Shown here piece after piece: positions 33,682 through 40,934 of a DNA stretch of 64,000 bases. The stretch covers positions 109,146 to 173,145 of the forward strand of contig JACQZP010000013.1 in the NCBI GenBank assembly GCA_016213825.1, written 5' to 3'. Within the stretch, counting starts at the first letter, position 1, and every line of letters starts with the position of its first letter. The translations under genes were made by a program, and so were the position numbers. The notes below the pieces were generated by a model. It made no database searches. It worked only from the letters and a program-made list of their open reading frames with translations, and was not told the origin of the DNA. This DNA comes from Acetobacterium woodii. Its GTDB lineage: Bacteria; Bacillota; Clostridia; Eubacteriales; Eubacteriaceae.

Positions 33682-34185
33682 ATGAAAGAATCATACAGAA
33701 GTATTTACAGAATCTGCAGAGATCGTTCCGGTTTAACCCAGGAAGAAGCAGCGCCAAAGCTTGGGATTTCGGTTCGGGCATTGGGGAGTTATGAAGCTTA
33801 TTCAATCGATGTTGGGAAACATATGCCCCCGGAAGATATTGTTTTAAACATGGCAAAACTATACGATACACCATGGTTACCGTTAATTCATCTTAAAGAA
33901 AATACATTAATTGGCAGGGAAATATTCCCGGATGTGGAGCTAACAGACTTACCACTGGCATTTTTAAAGTTTCAAGCCGAAATAGGCGATATACAGCCTT
34001 TAGAAAGCGAAATGAGAAAAGTTATCCTGGATAATCATATTGATGAACACGAAATAGAAACCTCGGAAACATTTATAAAAGAATTGATGGAGGGCATTAT
34101 GTCCGGGTGGAGTTTGATTTTCTCCGCAATAGAAAAAAGACCGCTGCGGGAACAGCGATCTCAAGTTATTACCCTGACTAGGTAA
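33682..34185 (+). CDS. XRE-family regulator of the early region
   Basis: A 167-residue protein with an N-terminal helix-turn-helix (GLTQEEAAPKLGISVRALGS, YEAYSIDVGKHMPPEDIV). The C-terminal region (about residues 85-160) is helical and acidic and not recognised. GAAAGGATCAG lies upstream. Third helix-turn-helix gene in a row, probably fine-tuning early expression. Confidence 0.8.
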   Translation: MKESYRSIYRICRDRSGLTQEEAAPKLGISVRALGSYEAYSIDVGKHMPPEDIVLNMAKLYDTPWLPLIHLKENTLIGREIFPDVELTDLPLAFLKFQAEIGDIQPLESEMRKVILDNHIDEHEIETSETFIKELMEGIMSGWSLIFSAIEKRPLREQRSQVITLTR

Positions 34186-34244
34186 ATATTCTTTTGTAAA
34201 TTTTAGCATAAAAAAATGCGTTTGTATAGTGGGGAAAGGTCGGG

Positions 34245-34415
34245 ATGAAGAAAAATAGAACGAGTGATGAGGATAAGATTCAGTATCTGAAAATGATGTC
34301 TCTCTATGAAAGAGAATCAACACGTCGAAAAGGCGATGAGAAATTTAGAAAAATGATTAACCGGTTCCGGGAGAGTATTAAGCTGGAACCGGAATATTTG
34401 GAGGAAGAAACATGA
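34245..34415 (+). CDS. Small charged phage protein
   Basis: A 56-residue, strongly charged helical protein (MKKNRTSDEDKIQYLKMMSL...). GGGGAAAGG precedes the ATG. Its stop overlaps the next start (ATGA), so the two are coupled. Unknown function. Confidence 0.6.
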   Translation: MKKNRTSDEDKIQYLKMMSLYERESTRRKGDEKFRKMINRFRESIKLEPEYLEEET

Positions 34416-34639
34416 GTTATTCATTAAAGAGAGTAATTGAAATTTTAGAAAAAAAGGGATTTGTACCAGAAGAATCAAAAAATAATGGGGTACTGCATTT
34501 TACGGCTCCGGGATATAAAGAAATCAAGATGAAATCAGATGGCGTTAAGCATTATTTTAAGGTGCTAACTAAATTTACAACCAATCTGAGAACTGCCCTG
34601 GAATGGGCAGGCGTTGAAAAGCTGGAGGATGTGGCGTGA
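34412..34639 (+). CDS. Small phage protein, unknown
   Basis: A 75-residue basic alpha/beta protein. Order of elements (helix, strand, strand, helix) recalls small double-stranded-RNA-binding-like folds, but the HicA histidine motif is missing. TGGAGGAAG precedes the ATG, which overlaps the previous stop. Function unknown. Confidence 0.65.
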   Translation: MSYSLKRVIEILEKKGFVPEESKNNGVLHFTAPGYKEIKMKSDGVKHYFKVLTKFTTNLRTALEWAGVEKLEDVA

Positions 34640-34668
34640 GTTATAGTTCTATATGAGGAGGTCGTTAA

Positions 34669-35538
34669 GTGGCTGAAAGAAGGATGTTTGCAAAAACAAT
34701 CATTGATTCGGATGCATTTTTAGATATGCCATTAAGTGCCCAAGCTCTATATTTTCACTTATGCATGAGAGCAGACGATGAAGGATTTATAAATAGTCCG
34801 AAAAAAATACAGCGAATAATCGGTTGTAAAGACGATGATTTTAAATTATTACTAGCTAAGAGTTTTGTCATCGTCTTTGAAACCGGAGTCATAGTCATTA
34901 AGCATTGGAAAATTCATAACTATATACGTAAGGACAGACTTACGACAACAGTATATCAGGAAGAACGGGCTATGCTCGAAGAAAAACCGAATGGCGCATA
35001 TACTGTTGATCAACGTGGGAATAGCGACATAAAGCCAAAAAACAACAATCAAAAGCCATCTTCAACCGCTTGTCAGCCATATGTCAACCAAATGTCAGAC
35101 GTATGTCAGCCAAATGACAGCATAGGTAAGGTTAGGTTAGGTAAGGGTAGTATAGGTGAGGTTAGTATAGATATATTGCCCGGAGCTGAATACTCAGCTC
35201 ACGAACCAGTGGAAACGCCGATAGTAATTAAGCTGCCTTTGGTAGATAAAACAAATTATTCAATCATCCAAGGCCAAGTGGATGATTGGTCAGAACTATA
35301 TCCTGCCGTCAATGTGATTCAGGAGCTTAGAAAAATGCGGGGTTGGTTGGATGCAAATCCAAAAAATCGGAAAACGAAAGGCGGAATCAAACGATTCATC
35401 ACAAACTGGTTAGCGAGGGAGCAAGACAAGGGTTGTCGAGGCGGAAGCTATTCAAATTATGAATCTTACAAAAATAAAACAACGAGTAATCAGCCTTATG
35501 TGTATGAAACCAGTTTTAATCCGGAGGATTCGTTATGA
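34669..35538 (+). CDS. Phage replisome organizer / replication initiation protein
   Basis: This 289-residue protein has an N-terminal winged helix typical of phage replisome organizers (FAKTIIDSDAFLDMPLSAQA, then ALYFHLCMRADDEGF). A low-complexity middle is encoded by tandem DNA repeats, and a C-terminal helical domain (about residues 215-270) may contact the loader. Start GTG 34669 has TGAGGAGGTCG. It overlaps the dnaC-like gene by 4 bases. The middle DNA repeats are probably its own binding sites and the phage origin. Confidence 0.88.
   Translation: MAERRMFAKTIIDSDAFLDMPLSAQALYFHLCMRADDEGFINSPKKIQRIIGCKDDDFKLLLAKSFVIVFETGVIVIKHWKIHNYIRKDRLTTTVYQEERAMLEEKPNGAYTVDQRGNSDIKPKNNNQKPSSTACQPYVNQMSDVCQPNDSIGKVRLGKGSIGEVSIDILPGAEYSAHEPVETPIVIKLPLVDKTNYSIIQGQVDDWSELYPAVNVIQELRKMRGWLDANPKNRKTKGGIKRFITNWLAREQDKGCRGGSYSNYESYKNKTTSNQPYVYETSFNPEDSL
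35071..35172 (+). repeat. Iterons / putative phage replication origin
   Basis: Five tandem 11-base units of consensus TGTCAGCCAAA occupy 35071-35125 (units start at 35071, 35082, 35093, 35104 and 35115). A G-rich block of TAGGT/AAGGT repeats follows to about 35172. The 11-base period places every unit on the same face of the helix. Location inside the replisome-organizer gene is the classic place for such an origin. Confidence 0.8.
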
Positions 35539-36380
35539 TGGGAATAATTAACATTGAGGAAGTCAGCAAGGCTTGTAACATTGTGGATATTAAGGATTAT
35601 GTCAAGGATGGCCTGATTCATTGCCATAAATGTAAGACTCCCAAGGAGGTTGTTCTTAATTTTATGGATAAAACACGAAAGGTATTTTGTATTTGCGAGT
35701 GTGAAAAAACCAGTCGGGATTTAAGGGCGCAGGGGTTTATTGAACTTCAGGAGAAGGAAAATATTCAGCGTCTGCAGACCATGGGTATCCAGGACAATGC
35801 ATTAAGAAACTGGACTTTTGATGTGGCCGATGGGGAACAGCCAAACTTAGAAATTGCCCAGATCTATGCCGACAATTTCTTGAAAGATTTTTATAAAACA
35901 GGCATGGGCATGATATTTTGGGGAAATGTTGGCCGTGGAAAAACCTTTACGGCGGCATGCATTGCCAATCAATTGATTGAGAACAATGTGCCGGTAATGA
36001 TGACCAGTTTTGCAAAAATTGTGGATGATATCTTTTCTATTCAGGACAAAGCAGCATATTTCAAGGAGTTCAATCGTTATAAGCTCCTGATCATTGATGA
36101 TCTGGGAGCAGAGCGACAGACGGATTATGCGATGGAACAGGTTTATAAGGTGATCGATGATCGGTATAAAAACAATCTGCCAATGATTATCACTACAAAT
36201 TTGACAATTAATGAGTTGAAAAATCCGAAGAAGGTGGAGTATTCCAGAATCTACGACAGAATACTTGAAAAATGTGTGCCAGTATCATTTACAGGCAAAA
36301 ACTACCGTCAGGAAATCAGAAATGAGCAAATTGAATGGGCAAAAGAAAAATTTAGGAAAGAAAAGAAAATAGGCGCATGA
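35535..36380 (+). CDS. DnaC-like helicase loader ATPase
   Basis: A 281-residue AAA+ ATPase. Walker A is GNVGRGKTFTAAC near residue 132 and Walker B is LLIIDDLGAER. An N-terminal zinc-finger-like segment (CHKCKTPKE, later CICEC) is typical of phage DnaC proteins. It loads the replicative helicase recruited by the replisome organizer. CCGGAGG precedes the ATG. Confidence 0.93.
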   Translation: MMGIINIEEVSKACNIVDIKDYVKDGLIHCHKCKTPKEVVLNFMDKTRKVFCICECEKTSRDLRAQGFIELQEKENIQRLQTMGIQDNALRNWTFDVADGEQPNLEIAQIYADNFLKDFYKTGMGMIFWGNVGRGKTFTAACIANQLIENNVPVMMTSFAKIVDDIFSIQDKAAYFKEFNRYKLLIIDDLGAERQTDYAMEQVYKVIDDRYKNNLPMIITTNLTINELKNPKKVEYSRIYDRILEKCVPVSFTGKNYRQEIRNEQIEWAKEKFRKEKKIGA

Positions 36381-36571
36381 TTTACCTGATAGCAGATACG
36401 AGTAAGTATGAATGGCCATTGGCTACGGCTGGAAGTTTAAATGAACTTGCAAAAATGTGTAATACTACGGTCAATCATATTAGAGTCATCATTTGCTGCG
36501 GTAGAGCTACAAAGCTATTCAATGGCAGACCAGCAAGGATTTATAAATTTCGGGAGGAAATGGAAACGTGA
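36377..36571 (+). CDS. Small phage protein, unknown
   Basis: A 64-residue protein with a helix-turn-helix-like middle (SLNELAKMCNTTVNHIRVII). It overlaps the loader stop by 4 bases (ATGA) and the next GTG. Possibly DNA-binding; not recognised. Confidence 0.7.
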   Translation: MIYLIADTSKYEWPLATAGSLNELAKMCNTTVNHIRVIICCGRATKLFNGRPARIYKFREEMET

Positions 36572-36729
36572 ATAACAATTGTCAAAGTTGTCAAAATAGG
36601 CATGGGAGATTATGCAGTAAGTACAGCGAAATGATTAATCTGATAAAAGTGGAAGGTAGTATTCTAGAATTTGAACCAGCAAAGGAATGTGAAAATGAAC
36701 ATTGGAGAGCGAATAAAAATCGAGCGTGA
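36568..36729 (+). CDS. Small cysteine-rich protein
   Basis: A 53-residue protein starting at GTG 36568, with CQSCQN, a further Cys at residue 17 and one near residue 43, a possible zinc site. GGGAGGAAATGG lies upstream. It overlaps both neighbours by a few to 35 bases. Unknown. Confidence 0.5.
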   Translation: MNNNCQSCQNRHGRLCSKYSEMINLIKVEGSILEFEPAKECENEHWRANKNRA

Positions 36730-36892
36730 ACAGCGTGGGTGGTCTCAGGAAGCATTGGCATTTTCAGCGGGTGTTTCGCAAAGGTGTATCAGTCACTATG
36801 AACTCGGACAACGAGAACCTCAGTTTGAAGCTGTTGAAAAAATTATGCGGGCCTTTGGATTTCAAATGAAATTTGTGAAAGAAGGTGAGTAA
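36695..36892 (+). CDS. XRE-family regulator
   Basis: A 65-residue helix-turn-helix protein (RGWSQEALAFSAGVSQRCIS, YELGQREPQFEAVEKIM). ATG 36695 is preferred, with AAAGGAATG upstream; an in-frame start at 36671 has no ribosome site. Middle-operon regulator. Confidence 0.75.
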   Translation: MNIGERIKIEREQRGWSQEALAFSAGVSQRCISHYELGQREPQFEAVEKIMRAFGFQMKFVKEGE

Positions 36893-36893
36893 T

Positions 36894-37064
36894 GTGAATA
36901 AATACCGAAAATTACAGACAATCATGCACGCCTTACAATATTACATTACCAGGCCAGATGCAGATCCGAAAGATATTGAACAAGAAAAGGCTCTGCTTGA
37001 AAAGACCAAAGAAGATATCCGTACATTGAAATCAAAGTGGTATGGTGGTGGAGCCAAAGGATGA
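36894..37064 (+). CDS. Small helical phage protein
   Basis: A 56-residue protein with GTG start, 2 bases after the preceding stop. Mostly helical (KYRKLQTIMHALQYYITR), with a Gly-rich tail. GAAGGTGAG serves as ribosome site. Unknown. Confidence 0.55.
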   Translation: MNKYRKLQTIMHALQYYITRPDADPKDIEQEKALLEKTKEDIRTLKSKWYGGGAKG

Positions 37065-37174
37065 ATTGGATCTGTGAAGGTTGTTCTTACATTGATTGTC
37101 CATCATATATTTGTATCTGGGCGTGTCCCAGAAAAGGAGGAAAGCATGAAAGGGAAAAAGAAAAACGCCTGTAA
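37061..37174 (+). CDS. Very small cysteine-rich peptide
   Basis: A 37-residue frame (MNWICEGCSYIDCPSYICIW...) with five cysteines in the first 22 residues. The ATG overlaps the preceding stop, a coupling signal, and it overlaps the next gene by 29 bases. Could be a zinc-binding micro-protein. Modest confidence. Confidence 0.45.
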   Translation: MNWICEGCSYIDCPSYICIWACPRKGGKHEREKEKRL

Positions 37175-37292
37175 AAAGAAGGAGTGTAAGTACTACAATA
37201 ATTATTTCAAAAATAATTGTTCAGCTTCAGCAAGAGCACATCGTTTAGACAAGTGCCGGAATTATGAAACGAGTATTCAGGAAATCAGTTGA
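37146..37292 (+). CDS. Small basic cysteine-containing protein
   Basis: A 48-residue protein (MKGKKKNACKKKECKYYNNY...) with four cysteines (residues 9, 14, 25 and 37), likely a zinc ribbon. AAAAGGAGGAAAGC is an excellent ribosome site for ATG 37146. Unknown. Confidence 0.6.
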   Translation: MKGKKKNACKKKECKYYNNYFKNNCSASARAHRLDKCRNYETSIQEIS

Positions 37293-37370
37293 TGATCCGA
37301 AAAAACGTATAAAAAAAGGAGCTTTCGCCCCAAATTGCTCATAAAATTATTTTAACATGGGGGGAAGCGA

Positions 37371-37787
37371 ATGTCAAAGATTAAGAGTATTACGGCAATG
37401 ATCAATATAGAGACGAATTGTAGGGACAATCTGGTTCGCAGAAAAGGGAGACTGATGAGCCAGCTTGCTCCAGATGGTATTAAAACAAGTTACTTGGGGG
37501 ATGATCTAGATGCTTCGTGTATTCACGGTAGCCGATCAAAAGCGTTTGAAGATATTCTTCCGGAGGTCATGGAGTTGCAGCAACAAATTAATGAATACAA
37601 CCGGGAGATTAATATTCTTATTAATTTGAAAAACCAAATTCTTGAGCAAATAAGCAGCATTGAAAGTGTGAATGTGAAGGTTAAATATTTGAGGGATCAG
37701 GTTGGTTATAGCTTGCATGAAATAGCTTTGGTATTGGGTTACAGCTATGATTATATTAAAGAGATTTCAGCAAGAATAAATAAGTAA
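37371..37787 (+). CDS. Putative late-gene transcription regulator (ArpU/RinA/DUF1492-like)
   Basis: A 138-residue protein with a long coiled helix (ILPEVMELQQQINEYNREIN) and a C-terminal sigma-4-like helix-turn-helix (LRDQVGYSLHEIALVLGYSY). Proteins of this form sit at the end of the early region of Firmicutes phages and switch on late genes. Assignment is by architecture and location. Confidence 0.65.
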   Translation: MSKIKSITAMINIETNCRDNLVRRKGRLMSQLAPDGIKTSYLGDDLDASCIHGSRSKAFEDILPEVMELQQQINEYNREINILINLKNQILEQISSIESVNVKVKYLRDQVGYSLHEIALVLGYSYDYIKEISARINK

Positions 37788-37868
37788 TTTAAAAACCCAC
37801 TATTTAACCCACTGCAATTTTTTTAAAACCATGATATTATCTAAAATAGAAAAATAGGTAAAGAATTG

Positions 37869-37893
37869 AGCAGCCGAAAAGGTTGCTTTTTTA
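37869..37893 (+). terminator. Terminator after the late regulator
   Basis: AGCAGCC, GAAAA loop, GGTTGCT (one G-T pair), then TTTTT. It ends the early transcript. Confidence 0.75.
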
Positions 37894-37921
37894 ATTTTCA
37901 AAAGGAGGGTGTGATAATGAA

Positions 37922-38548
37922 ATGAAAAAGCGACCATCAAATCCCATAAAGGATACTGAGAATGTTCTGAACATTCAAGATTATTTACTAGCCAACAGCC
38001 AAAGGGAACAGGAAGGATTGCGGAATTATGTTTTGTTTGTAGTTGGCATAACGACTGGTTTTCGTGCCGGTGATCTGGTTAAGCTACAGGTGAGAGATGT
38101 GAAGGAAGCCATCCGTTCCGGAGAATTCCTGATTCTTGAGGGAAAGAAAAAGAACGCCAAGAATATCAGAGAAAAAAATAGGAAGCCACGATCTGCTGAA
38201 ATATTGCCATCCGTAGCAAAGATCCTGAAGGATTATATTAAGGGTAAACAGGATTATGATTACATGTTTCCCAGTCGTAAAGGTGGGCCGATTGGAGTTC
38301 CGGCAGTGAGTAATATTCTTAAAGATGCTGGCGAATACTTTGGTTTGAGAAATATCTCAGCGCATAGCATGAGAAAGACATATGCTTATAAGATATTCCG
38401 GGACAATGGCAATGATATCCTGGCGGTTAAAGAATTGCTTGGACATAGTTCGATTGAGGAAACGAAACTCTATCTTGGTTTGGATCGTGACCTATATCAT
38501 CGTTATTCGAAAGCCCTCAATGATTTTGTGAAAGTGAATAAGGGATAA
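37922..38548 (+). CDS. Second tyrosine recombinase, catalytic-domain type
   Basis: A 208-residue recombinase that is mostly catalytic domain. All active-site residues can be placed: TGFRAGDLVKL (Arg), EGKKKNAK (Lys), HSMRKTYAY (His, Arg), LLGHSSIEE (His) and KLYLGLD (Tyr). It lacks the N-terminal arm-binding domain. Similar short recombinases sit near the terminase genes in clostridial phages. AAAGGAGGG lies upstream; an intervening ATG AAA TGA mini-frame at 37917 may affect initiation. Confidence 0.88.
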   Translation: MKKRPSNPIKDTENVLNIQDYLLANSQREQEGLRNYVLFVVGITTGFRAGDLVKLQVRDVKEAIRSGEFLILEGKKKNAKNIREKNRKPRSAEILPSVAKILKDYIKGKQDYDYMFPSRKGGPIGVPAVSNILKDAGEYFGLRNISAHSMRKTYAYKIFRDNGNDILAVKELLGHSSIEETKLYLGLDRDLYHRYSKALNDFVKVNKG

Positions 38549-38740
38549 GCTTTTTTTATTTTTTTAGATTCGAATGTTTAAAAAATGATTGCATAAACAT
38601 TGGGAGATTTATTATTGCTTATTATAGTAAGTAGAGAATTGAAAAAGCGAATGTGTGATTCACTAAGAAAATAAAACATTCAAAGAAAAAAATTAAATTA
38701 ATGTTTTGAAACAAATAAGAATTTATTTTTCAAATTGATG

Positions 38741-38769
38741 TTGCATTGAGATCAAAAAGTAGATATAAT
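38741..38769 (+). promoter_or_regulatory. Promoter of the membrane/GAF-like cargo gene
   Basis: TTGCAT (38741-38746), 17 bases, TATAAT (38764-38769). The predicted start of transcription is near 38776, which argues for the TTG start at 38800. Confidence 0.7.
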
Positions 38770-38799
38770 AATTAAATATTTATGATCTGTGGGTGTGAA

Positions 38800-39789
38800 T
38801 TGAAAGCTAAAGTTAAATCAATTTTATGGGACTTACTGAAAGTACTAGCAACAGTAATTAGTGCAGTTGGATTAATTGTAAATATGTATGAAATCGCTCA
38901 AGCAACACTGACGGGCGATAAAAGTGCATTAATTTTACCTATTATAGCATGTTTTTGGTTCTTGATAGTTTTTGGCTCTGCAATATTTGCATTATCAAAT
39001 CAAAAAGAGAGAAAAATGCTTGAAGCAACAGCTTATGCGGAAGGATTTCATTCCTTTGCACATGATCTCAGAGATTTTCAACTAGAGCTTAAGAAAGATA
39101 TAAAGTCAAGTAAATATAAAACTTCGCATGAATTAAAAAAACAGATGATTACAGATATGAAAGAAATGATGGTAAAATTAGCATCGAATCTTTCATTAGC
39201 AACAAAATGTGAGATCAGAACATGTTTGAAATTATTCGATTTTACGTGTCCTGGTGAAATTGATCGTAGCAAAATGAATTTAATAACTTTTGTTAGAAAT
39301 AATCCTGGGATGACTTTGACAGCGACTAGAGAAGAACATTATCATAAAATAAAAGTTTCGGAAAATACTGATTTTGAAGAGATATTTATGATTAATGAAG
39401 GGTATAAAACTAATAGAAAGCATTTTTTTTATAAAGAAAATTTGAAACTTTATGAGAAAGAATTAAAGAAAAAAAACGAAAGATATAAAAACAGTAATAT
39501 TAATTGGAGAAAAGAATATAATACTACGATTGTTTTACCAATTCGTTGTGTTAAGGATTACGGTGATGATAACTTAGAAAAAGAATTCACCGAGTATGAT
39601 TTGATTGGTTTTTTATGTGTTGATTCTTTAAGTACTAATGCATTCTCACTTAAATCAAGAGGTTTTATTATCAATTATTTAAGCGGGATTGCTGATATTT
39701 TATATGTCTATTTTGATAAATGTTTGGATCATTATGCATTACTAAAAGGGAGAGCGGTTAATGTTGAAACGATTGATGAAAGTAATTAG
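38800..39789 (+). CDS. Membrane protein with GAF-like C-terminal domain, prophage cargo
   Basis: A 329-residue protein with two N-terminal helices (VLATVISAVGLIVNMYEIA and LILPIIACFWFLIVFGSAIF), a charged helical middle (residues about 75-150) and a C-terminal alpha/beta region. That region's NTTIVLPIRC, IGFLCVDSLS and ISG-like IADILYVYFDK order resembles a GAF domain. TTG 38800 is preferred over ATG 38782, which would leave only about 6 bases of leader. It is AT-rich and self-promoted, a probable lysogenic-conversion gene. Function unknown. Confidence 0.65.
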   Translation: MKAKVKSILWDLLKVLATVISAVGLIVNMYEIAQATLTGDKSALILPIIACFWFLIVFGSAIFALSNQKERKMLEATAYAEGFHSFAHDLRDFQLELKKDIKSSKYKTSHELKKQMITDMKEMMVKLASNLSLATKCEIRTCLKLFDFTCPGEIDRSKMNLITFVRNNPGMTLTATREEHYHKIKVSENTDFEEIFMINEGYKTNRKHFFYKENLKLYEKELKKKNERYKNSNINWRKEYNTTIVLPIRCVKDYGDDNLEKEFTEYDLIGFLCVDSLSTNAFSLKSRGFIINYLSGIADILYVYFDKCLDHYALLKGRAVNVETIDESN

Positions 39790-39925
39790 TAGAGTAGTAA
39801 AACGTAAAAGTTACACAGTTGATGATTTTTTTAAGAGTCAAGAAAAAGAAAAAATTAAACCTATTAGATATCATGTTAGACCAGCCTTTAATCCAATTGA
39901 CGAGTCGAAATGTAAAAGTATTTGA
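39761..39925 (+). CDS. Small basic partner protein
   Basis: A 54-residue basic protein (MLKRLMKVISRVVKRKSY...) that overlaps the end of the membrane/GAF-like gene by 29 bases. AAGGGAGAG is a good ribosome site. The N-terminus could form an amphipathic cationic helix. A terminator follows, so it completes a two-gene unit. Confidence 0.5.
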   Translation: MLKRLMKVISRVVKRKSYTVDDFFKSQEKEKIKPIRYHVRPAFNPIDESKCKSI

Positions 39926-39952
39926 AGTTGTTAATGTAGTTTTCCAAGAGCT

Positions 39953-39981
39953 AAAAGACACCATAATTGGTGTCTTTTTTA
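39953..39981 (+). terminator. Terminator of the membrane/GAF-like unit
   Basis: AAAAGACACC, ATAATT loop, GGTGTCTTTT followed by TT. Confidence 0.85.
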
Positions 39982-40010
39982 TGTTTGATAATTAATTAGG
40001 ATTACAAAGT

Positions 40011-40478
40011 ATGCCTATAAAGAAATATTGCAGTTATACCGGATGCCGGGTGCTGCTGGATGAAGATGTGAAGTACTGTGACAGACATCAGAAGCAGACC
40101 AGAGATCATAAAGCTTCACGTGATCGTGAGTACAAACGCAATAGGGCTGATCATAAAGAGCAGGACTTCTATCGAGGGCAAGCATGGTTGAATGCCAGGG
40201 ATGGTTCCATGTCCTATTACTTTGGCATTGATATCTTTGAATACTATACAACCGGTTTGATCGTTGAAGCTGCTACGGTTCACCATATCATGCCAATTAA
40301 AGAAGAATGGTCTAAAAGGTATGATACAAACAATCTTATTCCTCTGACAGAAAAAAGCCATCAATATGTCCACAATGAATATAGAAAGGGCAATAAAAAG
40401 CAAATGCAGGATATTTTATTTGAAATGAAAATTAAATTTTTCATGGACTTCAGGGTGGGGGTAGAAAAAACTTTTTAA
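40011..40478 (+). CDS. HNH endonuclease
   Basis: A 155-residue HNH nuclease with an N-terminal zinc-finger pair (CSYTGCRVLLDEDVKYCDRH) and the HNH core (ATVHHIMPIKEEWSKRYDTN, then LIPLTEKSHQYVH). HNH proteins next to terminase genes take part in cos cleavage during packaging in HK97-type phages, so it probably works with the terminase encoded next. Confidence 0.93.
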   Translation: MPIKKYCSYTGCRVLLDEDVKYCDRHQKQTRDHKASRDREYKRNRADHKEQDFYRGQAWLNARDGSMSYYFGIDIFEYYTTGLIVEAATVHHIMPIKEEWSKRYDTNNLIPLTEKSHQYVHNEYRKGNKKQMQDILFEMKIKFFMDFRVGVEKTF

Positions 40479-40550
40479 CCCCTTTGACGGTCGCGATGTC
40501 TAACTAGGGAGGAACGACAATGTAAAATTTTAGGGTAAGGGGGGGTCTGA

Positions 40551-40934
40551 GTGAAGAAAACTGCTCCAACATGGATGAACGATCAGGCCAAAAAAGAATG
40601 GCGCAGGGTGATAAAGCTGATTATTGAAGAAGAAAAAGAGCTCGAAGAAAAAGATTTTAAGACGCTGGAAACCTACTGTGTTAATTATGCGAAATGGCTT
40701 AAGTGTGAGGAAATCCTGGATCATCAAGGTTTAACATTTGAAACCCCAAACGGTTATGTGCAACAACGTCCGGAAGTTTCAATTGGAAATAAAGCCCAGG
40801 AGCGATTATTGGCAGCAGCTAAAGAACTAGGTCTCACTCCTGCAGCAAGGGCCCGAATGAATCGCAATAAAATCTATGAAAAAGAAGAAGAGTTCGATGA
40901 TGAACTTGAAGATATGATCAGCGATGGCACTTAA
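40551..40934 (+). CDS. Terminase small subunit, P27-like
   Basis: A 127-residue helical protein typical of P27-family small terminases (APTWMNDQAKKEWRRVIK, AAAKELGLTPAARARMN). It recognises phage DNA for packaging. GTG 40551 is chosen with AGGGGGGG upstream. It overlaps the large subunit by 11 bases. Confidence 0.9.
   Translation: MKKTAPTWMNDQAKKEWRRVIKLIIEEEKELEEKDFKTLETYCVNYAKWLKCEEILDHQGLTFETPNGYVQQRPEVSIGNKAQERLLAAAKELGLTPAARARMNRNKIYEKEEEFDDELEDMISDGT

Noticed and set aside
34412..34639. HicA-type toxin
   Set aside because: Size and alpha/beta order fit loosely, but the catalytic histidine motif is absent and no HicB-like antitoxin is adjacent.
37871..37893. Riboswitch or attenuator before the second recombinase
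   Set aside because: The hairpin with T-run is a plain terminator of about 7 bp and no aptamer-like structure is evident upstream.
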